Shown here one piece after another: positions 1 through 12,690 of a stretch of DNA of 49,038 nucleotides. Under the pieces are notes generated by a model. It was not told where the DNA came from and searched no databases. It saw nothing but the letters and a program-made list of their open reading frames with translations. This DNA comes from Perkinsus marinus ATCC 50983 (lineage: Eukaryota; Perkinsozoa; Perkinsida; Perkinsidae): contig NW_003202288.1 in NCBI RefSeq assembly GCF_000006405.1, forward strand, positions 389,462 through 438,499, in the 5' to 3' direction. Positions within the stretch are counted from its first letter, which is position 1. Each line of letters opens with the position of its first letter. The position numbers were made by a program, and so were the translations under genes.

Positions 1-1419
1 AATGGAAGGTATGCAGAGACGTGACCTTGTCGACTAGCACACTCGAAAAAGTGTCACTTTGAGCGGCGTTTATCTCAGCGGGTGTGACCTGAACCTCTTT
101 TGTATCATGTATGGCCAACCTCAAGATATTCATCATTACCTTACATCCCCTCTTCCGCAACTCTATCGCTCTACGACAGATATGTAAAGCCTTGCGTATA
201 TCCCCCGAGACCGATGCCACCCTCATAGCACATAGCTTGATAGCATTGCTGAAGCCGACACTATACATTCCATAGTACCCTAACTCGCTACCTCTCAAAA
301 ACAGCCCCTCCCCCGCACTCCTCCATACGGTGGCGAATGATCTCGGCTATTTGGTCACTCGAATATGGGCTGAAGTTTACACGGCCGAACCCCAGCTGAG
401 TAGCAGAGACCTCAACCAGTGATGATTGCGCTTGCTCACTCTCGAGGCCACTCGAGGAATCATCCGTTCGGGTAGATCCATCGTATTAGCGATGGCTACA
501 ACGGCGAGCTTGGATGTGGGTAGAGTCGGCCAATCAAAGAGGCAGTAGAGGACCTTCTGTTGTTTGGTGACTAGGTAGTCCAGCTCGTCGATGACGACGA
601 CACTGATCATATAAATGCAGGATGTGGGATTCGAACCCGGGTCGACTCACAGAACTGCTTCATCAGGACTGCCCTTCCGCATGTAAGCATCGAGCTTATC
701 ATAAGCAACTGCTGCCGAGACTTTAGCAGGGCCTATCTCTAACGCCGTGTACAGCTCTCTGAGGGGAATGTATGACCATTGGTGACAATCAGAGGACTTC
801 CTACTTGAATACCCCTTGTGGTGTTGCTAACCGGAAGGCGTTGACGTAGGCGAACTTGAACGCTGGTACTTGCTTTCTACTCATCCTCGTCTTCAACTCT
901 CCCACAACTCCCATCACGGTTGCCGTCTTCCCTACCAACGACGTGAGGCCACACGTGTAATGATAAGTAGATATCACCGGTGCCAGGCATTCCCGATATG
1001 TACAGTACATTACCGGCTCCACCAGTGTTAACTGCTTCCCATAGGAAACTATAAACACTACGTCGCTCCTCGTCCCGACAGGGGAGAGCCTGATGAGATA
1101 TGGACAACTTGGGACTCATGGAACTCACTTGAGGGATATTCGATAATTGTAATTTATCCGCAAACTCTACTGCTGCTTTCTGAAGACGCGCCTCATCATC
1201 ATCATCATCACCTGAGCGGAGGTGTCCATGGTGAAACATGTGGGAGTCTTCACCTTGAGTGTCTTCAGAAGGGGTATTACTGTCCGAATTGATCATTTCT
1301 TCATCCTTGGCAGGACGCTTCCTACTCTCCTTGGAGCCCCTGAAGGGAATAGGAAGTGGATATATAATAGTTTGTGAAAAAGAGGCGGCGGCGCACCTTG
1401 ACGAGATCCTTGGCCGCAC
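1..1419 (-). CDS. ORC1: Origin recognition complex subunit 1 (partial, runs off left edge)
   Basis: AAA+ ATPase of the replication-origin recognition complex, acting in the nucleus. Seen: an acidic, serine-rich N-terminal stretch, then LPCRDEERRSVYSFL and the Walker A motif GMPGTGKTATV, whose codons are split by a 46-bp intron (932-977). The central exon reads NAFRLATPQG, the next ELYTALEIGPAKV. Walker B follows as VVVIDELDYL (about 575-602) with LFDWPT and IANTMDLPERM, then the sensor-2 side SRLGFGRVNFSPY after another intron. VASVSGDIRKALHICRRA is encoded near 150-230. This order is diagnostic for ORC1 rather than CDC6. The C-terminal winged helix lies outside the window. The start is unclear: the frame stays open to about 1480 and an internal ATG precedes INSDSNTPSED. 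The intron at 603-650 carries a tRNA-like box B. Confidence 0.9.
603..650 (-). repeat. 48-bp ORC1 intron with tRNA T-arm-like (box B) core
   Basis: This GT-AG intron separates the exon ending SPDEAV from the one starting VVVIDELDYL. In the sense of the gene it begins GTGAGTCGACCC and then carries GGGTTCGAATCCC, which matches the polymerase III box B and T-loop of a tRNA 3' half. Three base pairs of the T stem can form. Only a 4-bp flanking repeat (CAGT) is visible, so insertion is less well supported here than at 15512-15599 or 19341-19448. Confidence 0.55.
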
Positions 1420-2623
1420 AGATGCCCTTCTGGTGGGCGCTGACGGGGAGGATGATACTGATACTGACGATGATGGGGAAGTAGCAGGGAAGCTCCTATG
1501 TGGGTAATACCGCAGGGGATGGGCTACAGCTGTATTACCCTTGAAAGCCGTTGAGGACCCGCAGCCGAGAACTACGTCGAGGTGGTGGAGCTGATAACGA
1601 CGACGACATTAACAGCAAAGAATGATTGAAATGCCTCCACTGGGGTTTGAACCGGCTACCTATCCATATAAACAACCAAAACGACCTAATAGACTATCGA
1701 CCAGCCTTAACTGTCAAGGTCGCGAGCAAGATCGATGTGGTTTCAACACTAACCAAAGTGTCCATCAGAAACCACGACAATGCTAACCTCCTAAGAATAG
1801 GGATTGCCATATAGACGAAGATTGGGTACTATCAGACACTTCCTACACTGCATGTAAGCGTCTCTTAAATGCATACACTCCTTCGTGACCTGATGATGAT
1901 GATAACCCTGTGAATAGCTGATGATGCTAATACTACCCATGCTGGATCCTTAGACTGCATGCACTCCTCGAATAAGGCACCACTCTTCCAACACTGCGTC
2001 TGCTGCATGCACTGTACCTACTACTCTACATTGCCAATGAGCCCCCCGAGCACCGACCAAATCCGCTTTTATCCGCTTGCAGTCATTCCCTTTCCGATGA
2101 GGTTTATCTTCGCTCACTTTGAATACGTCCCACGTGAATATACCCATTTACCTCAAAGGCTACATATCCAATAACAACAACCACAAATGCAAGAAGCAGC
2201 AGTAACAATACAGAACGAGGTTCCTATAGAACGTGATAGATGGAACTGTATGCACCCTCTCGGGTCTCGAAGTCGGATCGGCGACTAGTCTAGTAGCGTA
2301 CGAGCGATAGATTCTTAAACGAACGGTCGAGCTAACAACATGGAATCCTGATATGGAGTGTTGAGTTGATGGTTGACACGAGTAAACTACTCGTGTAACC
2401 ACCCGTTACCATCTGGGAGACGATGTGTTAAGTCCAACCCTCAACATGCCGGTCCCCAATCGCTGTCCATATAACATCACCCTTAAGGCATTATTAAGTA
2501 TAACGACTATAATACAACACATCTCGGGTTATAAGGAAACTGCCAGAGTGCATTAGCACCACCACTACTACATAGGCGGTACTCCTCCTCTCAGGCAATC
2601 ACTTAAACAGTCATCAACAAAGC
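1420..2623. other. Interval between ORC1 and membrane EF-hand gene, no gene recognised
   Basis: Short open frames occur on both strands but none has recognisable motifs or splice-linked continuation. The ORC1 promoter and 5' end must lie in the left part. A tRNA-like stretch is present at about 1636-1730. Confidence 0.5.
1636..1730 (-). repeat. tRNA-like element (degenerate)
   Basis: On the minus strand an A-box-like AAGGCTGGTCGATAGTC (about 1700-1720) is followed some 60 bp later by the box B GGTTCAAACCCC (about 1640-1652). The spacing and order match a tRNA, but no full cloverleaf with paired acceptor ends could be drawn. A tRNA-derived repeat is more likely than a working tRNA gene. Confidence 0.4.
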
Positions 2624-3791
2624 TTACAGAGCAGCTATTAATGTGAGGATATTCTCAGAGATAAGCAGAGGGAAGAGGGCGATCTTCATCAGGGTCGGGC
2701 AGGAGAATCCCGTCGAGAACTGCAAACAATACAACGACCCATATCACGTTGATAACCCCTTCCCATCGCCACTTACCTGATACCATAGTCCTAGAGCTGT
2801 CAAGGCCATCGCTAGAGTCTGGACCTTGGATCCCTTGTCCCTAACTTGAGGTAGATAACCCGCCTTATGAACAGCCTTTACTGTCATCTCAGCCAACCTC
2901 TGAGCTCCCTTTACAGCACAGTTAAATGCAGTAACAATACGAGCCATGAATAGGCTGACCATAATGCCGATGAGAGAGCATCCAGCCCTCAGGCCAGCAT
3001 CGACCCACTCCTTGTAGTCGGGGAACTTCTCATACAGGGGCCTCTCGAGGTACACCTTAGCGTATTCAGCGCCCTTCTGACCAATAGAGGCACCGATGGA
3101 GACACAAGCGGCCAACTGTGATCGGAGTGCAGCTATCACTGCTACTATACCCGCCCAGAAGCCAGTAGTAGCATCCAATAGACGGTTGGGATCAACACAT
3201 CTCATAGTAGCACCAACCATTCGACGAGCCTTCTGCTTCTCCTCAGGAGTCTTAGCCCCTATCACTGACGATACTGCGGTTGCTACCTGAACGCCAACAC
3301 CACCATCAAGGCACCGAGCTCAGTAAAGCTCCACTCACCTCCCCAATGGAAACTTCACCATCATCATTCCTATCAAACATGGCCTTAGCTTCAGGATCCT
3401 CCTGAAGCTTCCTCATACTCTCAACATACTCACTATTCAGCTCTTTCCATGCACGCTTGATCATACCACCACCCGCTTGTTGGAAAGCACCCCAAGCCAG
3501 AATAGTAAGGGCGAACTGCCCACCAAAGAACAACAACAATATGGCAAAACAGAAGTCGCCAAGACCATCATGCCAATTGGGTTGGATGTACTTAGTATAT
3601 ACACCATTAGCCTTCTTAACCCCACTCTCTATAATCGGCACTGCTGCCCTTAGATAGGGCATGATAGCCTCCAGATGAGGCTCTATGCTTTGATACAAGC
3701 CTTCCAAGCCTTGGGGGATACGACCACTGCTGGACACGTTACTGCCTGCTCCTACAGGACCACCTGTGGCTTTACGATTCTTCACAACCAT
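2624..3791 (-). CDS. Multi-pass membrane protein with a single EF-hand
   Basis: Three exons splice cleanly. Exon 1 starts at the ATG at 3791 (MVVKNRKATGG) and ends SIGE; a 52-bp intron leads to VATAVSSVIGAK; after GLWYQ a second intron leads to FSTGFSCPTLMK and a stop at 2624. Exon 1 has a hydrophobic segment (CFAILLLFFGGQFALTILAW) and ends in one canonical EF-hand loop, DRNDDGEVSIGE. Exon 2 has two more hydrophobic segments (around WAGIVAVIAAL and CSLIGIMVSLFMARIV), and the C-terminus another. About 350 residues. I do not recognise the family. Membrane topology and a calcium-responsive cytosolic loop are inferred. Exon 1 is rich in small residues and lacks an obvious cleavable signal peptide. 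Confidence 0.75.
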
Positions 3792-4013
3792 TGACAATAA
3801 TGATAGTATTAAGTCGGGAAACTATCGGCCTTAAACCTGTCTCTATTACATTGTGTGCACAGCTACTACAAGGAGCCCTCGAATAGACTAACACAATACT
3901 CATGTATTGATAATAGAATCATCACTTGGTAGTCGTGGAAAGAATAGTAGCCGAGTAACAGCAATTGCATAGAGCCTCTAAGGCTCACACTAATCCCCTA
4001 TAATGCTATCGAC

Positions 4014-5322
4014 TTAGAGCTGATTCTTGTCAGTAAGGGCGACAACACCAGGGAGCTGCTTGCCCTCGAGGAGCTCCAAGGAGGCCCCACCACCAGTACT
4101 GACATGAGAGATATCACCAGCCTTGCCCTGTTGCTCAACCATAGCAGCAGTATCACCACCACCAATGATGGAGGTAGCACCAGCCTTAGTAGCGGCAACA
4201 ACACCATCAAGGAGAGCGAAGGATCCCTTGGCGAAGTTAGGGAACTCGAATACACCCTGAGGGCCGTTCCAGATGATGGTCTTAGCCTTCTTCAACAACT
4301 CAAGGTTACGCTTAGTCGACTCCGGACCAACATCGAGGCCCTCCCAACCATCAGGGATACCAGTCTCCATAGTGCAGATCTTGGTGTTAGCGTTGTTGTC
4401 AAAGTCATCAGCGCAAACCCAGTCAGTGGGTAGGAGGATCTCAACACCCTTATCCTTGGCCTTCTTCATAAGGTCAGGTACGATCTTGCTGCCTTCCTCA
4501 TCGAAGAGGGAGTTGCCAATAGGGGTATTGTAGAGGGTCTTGATGAAGGTATAAGCCATACCACCACCGATGATCATCATATCGACCTTGTCGAGCATGT
4601 TGTTGATAAGTTGGATCTTATCCTTAACCTTAGCGCCACCTAATACACTCAACACGGGGCGCTCAGGGTTCTCGAGGGCCTTGCCAAAGTACTGAAGTTC
4701 CTTGGCTAGCAAGAGCCCAGCAGCACGGATAGGGAGCTCAACGCCGACCATAGATGAATGGGCACGATGGGCGGTACCAAAGGCATCGTTGATGAAGATA
4801 TCACCAAGCTTGGTGAGGTCGGCTCTGAAGGCAGCAACAGCCTCGGGGGAGGCCTTCACCTTCTGACCATCGATAACACCCTTGCCCTCCTCCTCAACAT
4901 GGAAGCGGAGGTTCTCGAGGAGGATGATGCTGCCGGGGGCAGGAGAGGCACAAGCCTTAATGGCGACATCACCAACACAGTCCTCGACAAAGGTGACCTC
5001 ATGGCCAACGAGCTCGGCAAGGACGGGCACGACAGGCTTCAAGGAGAACTGAATTACAATGACTTAATACCGAGGGGCTTGTTTGTTGTACTACCTTCTC
5101 AACCTTGTTGCCCTCAGGCCTGCCTAAATGGCTCATAAGAACGATGCTATTGGCACCCATCTCGAAGACCTTCTTAATGGTAGGTATGGTAGCAACAATA
5201 CGGGTCTTATCGGCGACCTTACCATCCTTAACAGGGACATTGAAGTCCACACGCATGAGGACTCTCTTGCCCTTGATCTGGCTCTCGGGCAGATCCTTCA
5301 GGGTGGCCTTTTGAGACAACAT
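4014..5322 (-). CDS. PGK: Phosphoglycerate kinase
   Basis: Catalyses 1,3-bisphosphoglycerate plus ADP to 3-phosphoglycerate plus ATP in glycolysis. Two exons (5322-5095 and 5048-4014) join across a 46-bp GT-AG intron after GNKVEK, giving about 421 residues, the normal length for the family. Signatures seen: RVDFNVP near residue 25, SHLGRP near 67, [48 protein letters not shown], the nucleotide loop WNGPQGVFE, and [10 protein letters not shown] with [15 protein letters not shown] at the C-terminus. No N-terminal targeting extension is present (it begins [11 protein letters not shown]), so a cytosolic enzyme is likely. All key motifs are intact. Confidence 0.97.
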
Positions 5323-5501
5323 TTTCTGATAACTTACGAGACACCAGACTTCTCTCTATAGCGCAATGCGATTTTGAGCGGAGCGAAGCGTGCCGCGAAT
5401 ACCGTTTTCTCAAAACATGTAGCCGTCGCCGAGTTGTCCCACTGAACCCAAGGCCCATCAATTTCATACAACGGTTACTGTCGTGTCCACTTCCTTGACA
5501 T

Positions 5502-5777
5502 TCATGGTGTGACTCTGTCTCCATTCACAGGGAATAAATTATCGAATTTCACTTCGGTGTATGTAGGGCATCTCTTAACTCTGCAACCATCATCATCGAC
5601 TAGATGTATTAGCCTTTCCATATCAGTGACCAGCCCAGGCTCCGTCGATGCCTCTCTCAGGTTCTCTAGTGCCTCTTTACACTCTTCAACAACATACGCA
5701 GACCTTCTTATAAGAGGGTTATTAGCCCTAAGGAATGCTGCCAAGTATCTCAACGCTGACCTGACCATAGGCACCAT
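5502..5777 (-). CDS. Small hypothetical protein (91 aa)
   Basis: A single open frame from the ATG at 5777 (MVPMVRSALRYLAAFLR) to a TGA at 5502, lying between the 3' end of the AK9-like gene and the PGK start on the same strand. It is charged and mostly helical in character (EECKEALENLREAS), with two cysteines and no signal peptide or membrane segment. I do not recognise it. It could instead be an upstream exon or chance frame in the PGK 5' region. Confidence 0.4.
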   Translation of the reverse strand: MVPMVRSALRYLAAFLRANNPLIRRSAYVVEECKEALENLREASTEPGLVTDMERLIHLVDDDGCRVKRCPTYTEVKFDNLFPVNGDRVTP

Positions 5778-5802
5778 AATTCGACTAAAACGCTAGAGCT
5801 GT

Positions 5803-8800
5803 CTACTCCTTAGCCCCACTGCTTCCGGGGATCAAGGGTCTCCGCTCGCCCAACTCCTTCATACCAGCAGTGATCTGTTGACTTACCGAGGCTTTGAGGT
5901 ATCTGTGCTGATAGTCCTGACCACCATATAGGAGGCTACACTCACTTCACAGTCTCTTCAATTTCGATAGGCTTTCCTGTGCCGAAGTGAGGGTGTTGGT
6001 CAGTTGGGGCGATGGATTCATCAATAGCCTCCTCAGCATTAGCAGCAGCCTTGGTGATATACATAGTAGGAGATACACGGAAGGCAACCAGGCTGGGACG
6101 GTCCGATAAGCAGTATCGACGACCTATCTCATCGATGATGATGATGATGATGACATTCTTCCCACTAGCACTACCATTATAGATGACTCTATCATAAGCA
6201 CACTCCTTCACAACCTTGCCACTGCAGGCCAGAGCGACAACACAGTAGCCTTTGAACTCCTTTGGGAGTGTTGTCTCCATCACTAGCCTTGGTGGTCCAG
6301 AGCTCTGAACACATTCATCGTGATATCATCTGCCACTGGCACTACCCTGGCGAAGGCACTAATCTTATCCCCTACGAAGTCCTGAGGGCTACGAATGAAC
6401 TCCGCCAAGTTGGACGCGACTTCTGAGGCCTGATCCAACAGCAGCAGTAGCAGGTGCCTCGGTTGATTACTGCTGCCCACCTTCAGCCCACCAATCCAAT
6501 AAAGTCCACCTTGGTACTCAACCGGGATCTCACCGATGACCATAGCCCCTCGGGAGTACGTAACTGGGCACATCCGACATTGGGCCTGAGGATGCGGTGT
6601 AGGCACGACTGCTGCCTGGCCCTTGTACCGACCAGCTCTCCCTCCTGCTCCTCCATCATCCTCTCTACTATACTCCTATGTACCCCCATTGGGAGAGGTG
6701 ATGGCAGGCCTTGTTGTTGCTGGCGTTTATAGTAGTACACCGACTTGACCTACCATCACCACCATCCTATAGCCCAACGGCCCTCCTCATGATGGTCACC
6801 ATATCCTGGCATCTCCTCATAGCTAGCCAGGCTAGGGCCCCAGTGGCCCTCCGAGCATCAACAGTCATGATCCTGGCCGACCCCAGGAAGCGAGCAAGCA
6901 TGTATGTTGGTAGATCAATCGATGGTCCACTGTTCCACATCCTCCAATGGGACTCGAGGATGTCCTCATTCACTATCAGCTCCGGGCTAGCAAGGACCTC
7001 TTCCTTACGACGATCGAATTCACGACGATTCATTTCCAAGACAAGGACCAGCTGCGGCTCCACTGTATAGGTCCTAGCCAGGTAAGGTAACTCGGAGACC
7101 TCCATGGGGTACCTGCCCTCCCCTATCATCATCATCACAGACTAGCCTATCAGCCGACCCACCCATCGATAACCCATCCCTGCTCTCTACAGTCTGCCCT
7201 CTCCAATCGAATGGATAATGCCCTGGCCAGGGCCTCAGGCGAGGTGCTCCGACCTACACTGGAGGGTTACTAGAATGGTCGTAACACCGATACCAACCCT
7301 TGGTGAGATCATCCAGGAGGTGCTTCCGACCTAGACATGAATGATTAAGGTCTATACAGCCGAGGATCTAACACAGATGCCAACAAGCTCAGCAGTGTGA
7401 GAAACTGGGGTACCTCCGAAGGGCTCAGATAAACCGCACCAGTGACTTGAGCTATCTGACGAGCCACACTGGTTGCCCCCGACAGAGGAGGACCAACAAC
7501 GCATATCCTGTTGGTGAGAATGCATCATCGTTATTGGTGGGGGTATGGTACCGGTAAGGTGTATCGAGTTGCTTCCAAGGCCTCGACACTGGTGGGGATA
7601 GGAGGAGTGGCAACGGCTTGGCTAGCAGGGCGTCTCTGAATTAGCAGGAAGACTCGAGCACAACAGAGGGTGCCCTCCTCCTCCTACCTAGAGTTGGTCA
7701 TGTAGATAATCCTATCGTCCACCATCACCGCCTCCCTACCCTCAACATCAATATCATACACATCAGCTCTACCAAAGGCCTCCGAAAGCCCCACTCTACC
7801 ACACCTTAGCCACGCCTCTGCATCGGCCCTATCAACCTGAGATTGGTGGTCGTGAGAAGCGGTGGTATAGTACTATCGATACCGATATGCAGACAGATTT
7901 GAAAATGAGGTTCCTCCTGTCCTCAGCAAAGAGGTGATCTCGGAAGGCGTGTCGGACTTGCCGTAGAGCCAACGGACCACACCTGGCCAGCCTATCGCTG
8001 CATCGCTCCGCTAACAACGTCACTACTCGATTTCGATAACACAGACTCCAAGGGCCTTCATCCACTCCACAGTAGTCGTGATAGCGAGCACAGTCCTCTC
8101 GCGAGCCTCCAAGAACTCTCTCTTCGCTACCTACAAGCCCCCATCGACGACGAGTGGGACCAGCAATAGATCACCACCTCACTAGGGGCCTCCTCTGGGT
8201 CCTCTATCTCCTCCTCCTCCACCTCTGGTATGCCTTCCTCTGGGGGCTCTGGTAGAGCCAACAGCCTACAGGTGGCGGGTACCACTACGACGGATCGGAC
8301 TAGCCCAGCGACCTCTCCCTCTCTTCCATCCTCGCCCTCCTCTCCTCCCTCCTCCTCTCCAGCTCAGCCGCTGCCTCTCGATCGATCTCCATCAAGTCCA
8401 AGCACGTCTCCACAGCCTCCGATGCCGTAGCAGTGAGGACCTATCATGCCGATGGAGGATGCAGACAATACCCCTCCCTTACCACAGCCACCTCGGGCAT
8501 CCTCCTGCATGCCCGCATAAGCGACTCTAACTTCTCCCCCTCCTCATCTTCTATTACTGGCCAACAACCATCGATAACACACGCACCCAGAGTTGGTGAA
8601 AGGACCTGTACAGGGACGGGATGATCATAGGATGGACGAGAGGGCGGTACCTCAAGGAAAGCCTCCTGTCGGATGTGTTGCATCTCTTCCTCAGTGGCTG
8701 GGGGGATCTCCTCTTCTTCTTCCTCCTCCTTCTCCTGCTCCTCATCATCCAGCGGGTGTCCTTCCTCACCATCTACCCCTATATTGGACGGAATTACATC

Positions 8801-11800
8801 ACCCTTCCTACCCTTCCCACCGTTCTCCTCAGCCATCGCCCTCTCCTCCTCCATCCTCAACTTCCTCTCCTCCTCCCGTCTCAGCCTCCTCTCCTCCTCC
8901 AATGCCCTCCTCCTCTCCTCGACCATCCTTAGTAATACTTCAGCATACCTATTCATCCACCATCAACACTACCACAACCTTTCCATCGAGTAGGACCTCT
9001 CATGCAGCCTCACTACATCTACTCCTCCCTCCCCGACTTGCCGACACATCTCCTCAACTCCAGCTGAGAGCGACAATAACCACCCTTATTGCCTCCCCCC
9101 TCTACCAACCTACTCCCCTGAGCCCCCATGATCATCACTCGAGAGGGTGGCGGCATCATCCCCAATTGTCGATCACTCCAACGCCTCTCCAGCCTCGACA
9201 TATACCCCCCTACCTCCTCTCCAAACTTCTCCTGAATACCACTCCATCTTCCACAACTGCTACTACAACACCTATCCATCTTACTTTGCATTGAGCATTG
9301 GCAAAGCCCAGTATTCTCCCATTCAAGCTGAGCCACTGAGCGGAGGCGTCCATCTCCTCTGGCACCTCCTCCGGTATGCGTATCTAACCGCACCACGACC
9401 ATCATCGACACTATAACCACTCCTCCTCCTCCTTACCTGTCCTGGGTAGAGCCAGTTGTCATCAATGATAGTGACAGGGCAGTAAGGGCCACATAGAGGG
9501 GAGTGTCTTATATACGATGATATCGGTTGGGACCTCTCTACCACACCTTCTTCCTCCTCCTCCCCTTCCATAGGTAGCCATAGATCAGGCACACCCTCAC
9601 AGGCTAGGTCATCATCCACCCTGAGCATAGTCCTCCTACCCAGAACCCCCCTCCCTACCCTCCCTACCTATACTCCAAGAAAGGGTCGATAGTATGTACG
9701 ACCTCCTTAATGAGGTCCTCTACCCTCTTAGTGATCGATAGGCGTACAGTAGTAGGACCCAGGCTATCACCAAACTCCCTCGCTGCACTCAGTTCTGCTT
9801 GGACCTACATGAAGGAGAAGGGTATCATATAAATCATCACCGATACCATTGGCCTACCTCTAATCGCTGCTGCTCCTCCACATCATCTCCTCCCTCCTCG
9901 TCCTCCACATCCTCTTCACCACCTGCCTCCACTTCCTCTTTGACGACCTCCTCCATCCTCTCACGTATAACCTCTATCACCTCGTCATCATCATCCTCAC
10001 CATCCATCAATAGTACCATCCCTATCGCCATACCACACCTTTCCTTCCACTTCTCAACATCATCCACTGTCGGTCCAACCAAAAGGTAATGACAGTCAGG
10101 TGTGGTACGTATCCCCTCCGGCATCCTTGGCATCTCCTCCTCCTCGACTCCCTCCTCCTCCTCATTGGCCTTCTCCTCCTGCTCCGCCTGAGCTGCCTTC
10201 TCGGCGTTCCTCCGTTGCACCTCCTCAACACTGAGCCTCCATTCCTCCAAGAGTTTGATATTCTCCAAGACCCCCATCTGTGCCGCAGCCTCCTCAATCC
10301 ATCCCTCATCGTGTGTGACCTCAATGGCTTTGATATCCCCATCAAACTTCCTCACCAAGGAGGCCGCAAGTGAGCTCTTCCCGGCTCGTCGACAACCCAC
10401 CACCGCTATCCCCAACTTGTGTGCTGCTGCCCCAAACGAGGGCTTCTCGACCGACGCGTACCTGGAGGGCAGTAATAAGGCAGTAATAGGAGGAATACAG
10501 TAATCCTATGCTGGGCGAAAACTGAGCATAAATACCTTCTAGGGTTCCTCATAAAGTCCCTCCTACGCTCTCTTGTGGCACACATAAAGACTGTTTCCGC
10601 CCACGATACAGCGTAATCAACGCTACCGGGTAGGATAACACCCTCGTCCACAAAGGCCACTGGGCAGTGTTGACGGAAGGGAGACCACACCCTACTGAGC
10701 CGATGGGTATCCCCATCACTATACCTACTACGACGGTCTCATCCACCCCTATGCCAATACTAGCCTTACCCCATCCTCAGGAGATCCTTTGGCTCTCCTC
10801 CTTCTCCATCCAAGGGTAGAGGCATCTCCAGCGGCCCTCCAGTGCGAGCAGTGGTGAGATACCTTATCTGTTCGGCCAAATCCCACTCATCATGGCCATC
10901 ACCATTGATGAGAGTTGCCTCCTCCAAGCTGAAGTCAGTTGTCTGTTGAGGCCCTTGGATGTCAGCCAGTAGCCCCTCTGACTGCGTGACGAGTCTATTG
11001 ATAACGCCTCTGAGGTTAGTGTACTCCTCCTCTGCCTCCCCTCCATCACCCTCCCCAATCCACTCTCCCTTCCTATGCAGATCTAGACATGTGAATACAT
11101 CCCCCTTGGCACCATAAAGGAGATACTCTCCAGTAAGGGCCTCTAGGATGTCAGGATAGTCCTCCATCCCAGTAGGCCCCTCGGAAGGCACCTCCTCCCA
11201 CCCACCACTCTCCATCACCTTCATGACCCTCTCACTGACCTCTACCGGCACCTACTAGCATACCTTGCCTATTGCTACTGGACGTAGCACTGCCCACCTG
11301 TAGGTCCTCATCCTCGGGGTTCTCCTCAGCCCTACGTATCCTCTCTCGAATAGCGACCATCATAGCCTTCAATCGGTCCACATCCCATGTCGACACCTCA
11401 ACACCCGAGCCCCTATCGACATACAGGCTGGTGGCACATGAGTCGATGGAGAAGCGTTGTAGGGCTGGCCATAAGTCCTTAAGGGGGTTCGGCACTGGAG
11501 TACCTCTCTCGATAGGAGAGCTCTGCTGAAGTAGAGCATCCGGAGGAACCTCACCAGTGCACCTACCGTTGGAGGGCAGAAGACCGCATCGATATCCATC
11601 ATCTCCTCCTTGGACAGTTCATCAGCCTCCAGCAGCCATCGTGCCATGACCTCAGCCTGTAATTACTCCAACCACTCCATCTCCACCACCATCACGACCC
11701 CACCTGTTGGGTGTTCACCGGCTCTGGTAACTCCATGACAAGGCCAACCTGTTGGCATCGAGTACTACGACAAACCATCTCCAACATCATATCAAGGACG

Positions 11801-12690
11801 ACCTAAAGGTGATGATGGTGACGATGACCAGCCCCTTCTCAGTCTACCTTCATGCCTAGAGATGCCCCTCGATGCAGCTCCTCTATAGCCCATCTCTGTA
11901 GGGGAGTGCGGAAGTCAGTGGGAGTGGCCAGAGCCACATCCAATACATACTTAGGAGACACCAGCTGTAGACGGCCCCTGTGTTCTGAACACCACAATGA
12001 GCATGAGGACGGAAGCCGATCCTGACCTGAGCCGTCGGCCAGCAGCCTGCAAACCCTCTCCACTATAGATGTCCTCGGTGAGCCTCTACTGGTAATCATG
12101 ATGAAGACAGGACGAGACCGGACCGCCCCTTGGAGTGGGCGCTCATCACCACCCAAGAGGCTCCTCTCTACCATACTCAGAGCACACCCATCTTCAAAGA
12201 GAGCATCGGGCTCTCCTACTGACTGGCTGATAACCTCATTACCACCCACCTCTCTACCGAGAGAAGTGAGCGTGACTGCAGATACGACATCGATCTGGTC
12301 AGGAGGGCATGGCACTTTCGGAGGGGGGAAGGGTGGGTCTACCTCTAGATGGTCACTCCTCTGCACAGCCGATGACTCCTCCTTAGTATGGCCACGATGG
12401 ACCTCACCAAAGCCTATCAGTGGTCTATGCCTGTCGGGGTTCTCAACCTCCATCACCCTCCGTCTCATCTCAACCGCCGCCTTATAGACTATCGAGAGCA
12501 GCTCGGCGGGGCATACTAGGTCAAAGGAGCCCTCGGTGAGGAATAGAGGGTCCACCTCTAAAGGGTCCGTCACCAACGGTGGTTGTTCCATCAAGGTCGA
12601 GGCTGGTCTCCCTGTAGAGATGATTCGAGAGCTTATAACATTCAAGAGATCAGCAGGCCTGAACAGGAGGCGTGCAAGGCCACGACGGTG
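5803..12690 (-). CDS. Adenylate kinase 9-like multidomain protein (probably axonemal)
   Basis: A very large multi-exon gene. Seen from N to C: P-loop-like FIMITSRGSPRTSI (about 12,110) with an adenylate-kinase substrate segment (SPKYVLDVALATPTDF, about 11,950); VGLVMELPEP (about 11,740); a CPV module HCPVAFVDEGVILPG with FMRNPRR (10,550-10,690); an intact P-loop VVGCRRAGKSSLA (10,370-10,410); a second CPV module (YCPVTIIDDNWLYPG, about 9,460); a degenerate P-loop (IMGAQGSRL, about 9,130); a Glu/Arg-rich coiled coil (8,800-8,956); and two more CPV-like modules (MCPVTYSRG, about 6,560; FKGYCVVALACSG, about 6,240). It ends GERRPLIPGSSGAKE and a TAG at 5803. Alternating kinase and CPV modules match AK9, which is linked to flagella. 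Introns checked include 10,690-10,770 (73 bp) and one of 41 bp near 11,550. The exact start is unresolved. Confidence 0.7.

Noticed and set aside
1259-1507. Plus-strand open frame with an Asp-rich end
   Set aside because: It overlaps the N-terminal exon of ORC1 on the other strand and has no family motif.
8230-9294. Long Ser/Pro/Thr-rich plus-strand open frames
   Set aside because: They are complements of the Glu/Arg-rich coiled-coil exons of the AK9-like gene on the minus strand.
11229-11275. A 22-bp intron in the AK9-like gene
   Set aside because: A 46-bp GT-AG intron starting after the codons for DEDLQ gives the same downstream frame and matches the common intron length.
11478-11503. A 26-bp intron in the AK9-like gene
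   Set aside because: GT...AAG at these borders keeps the frame, but a standard 41-bp GT-AG intron just upstream (donor after the codons for CPPT, acceptor before CAGAGC) also joins the frames and fits the usual intron size, so an ultra-short intron is not needed.
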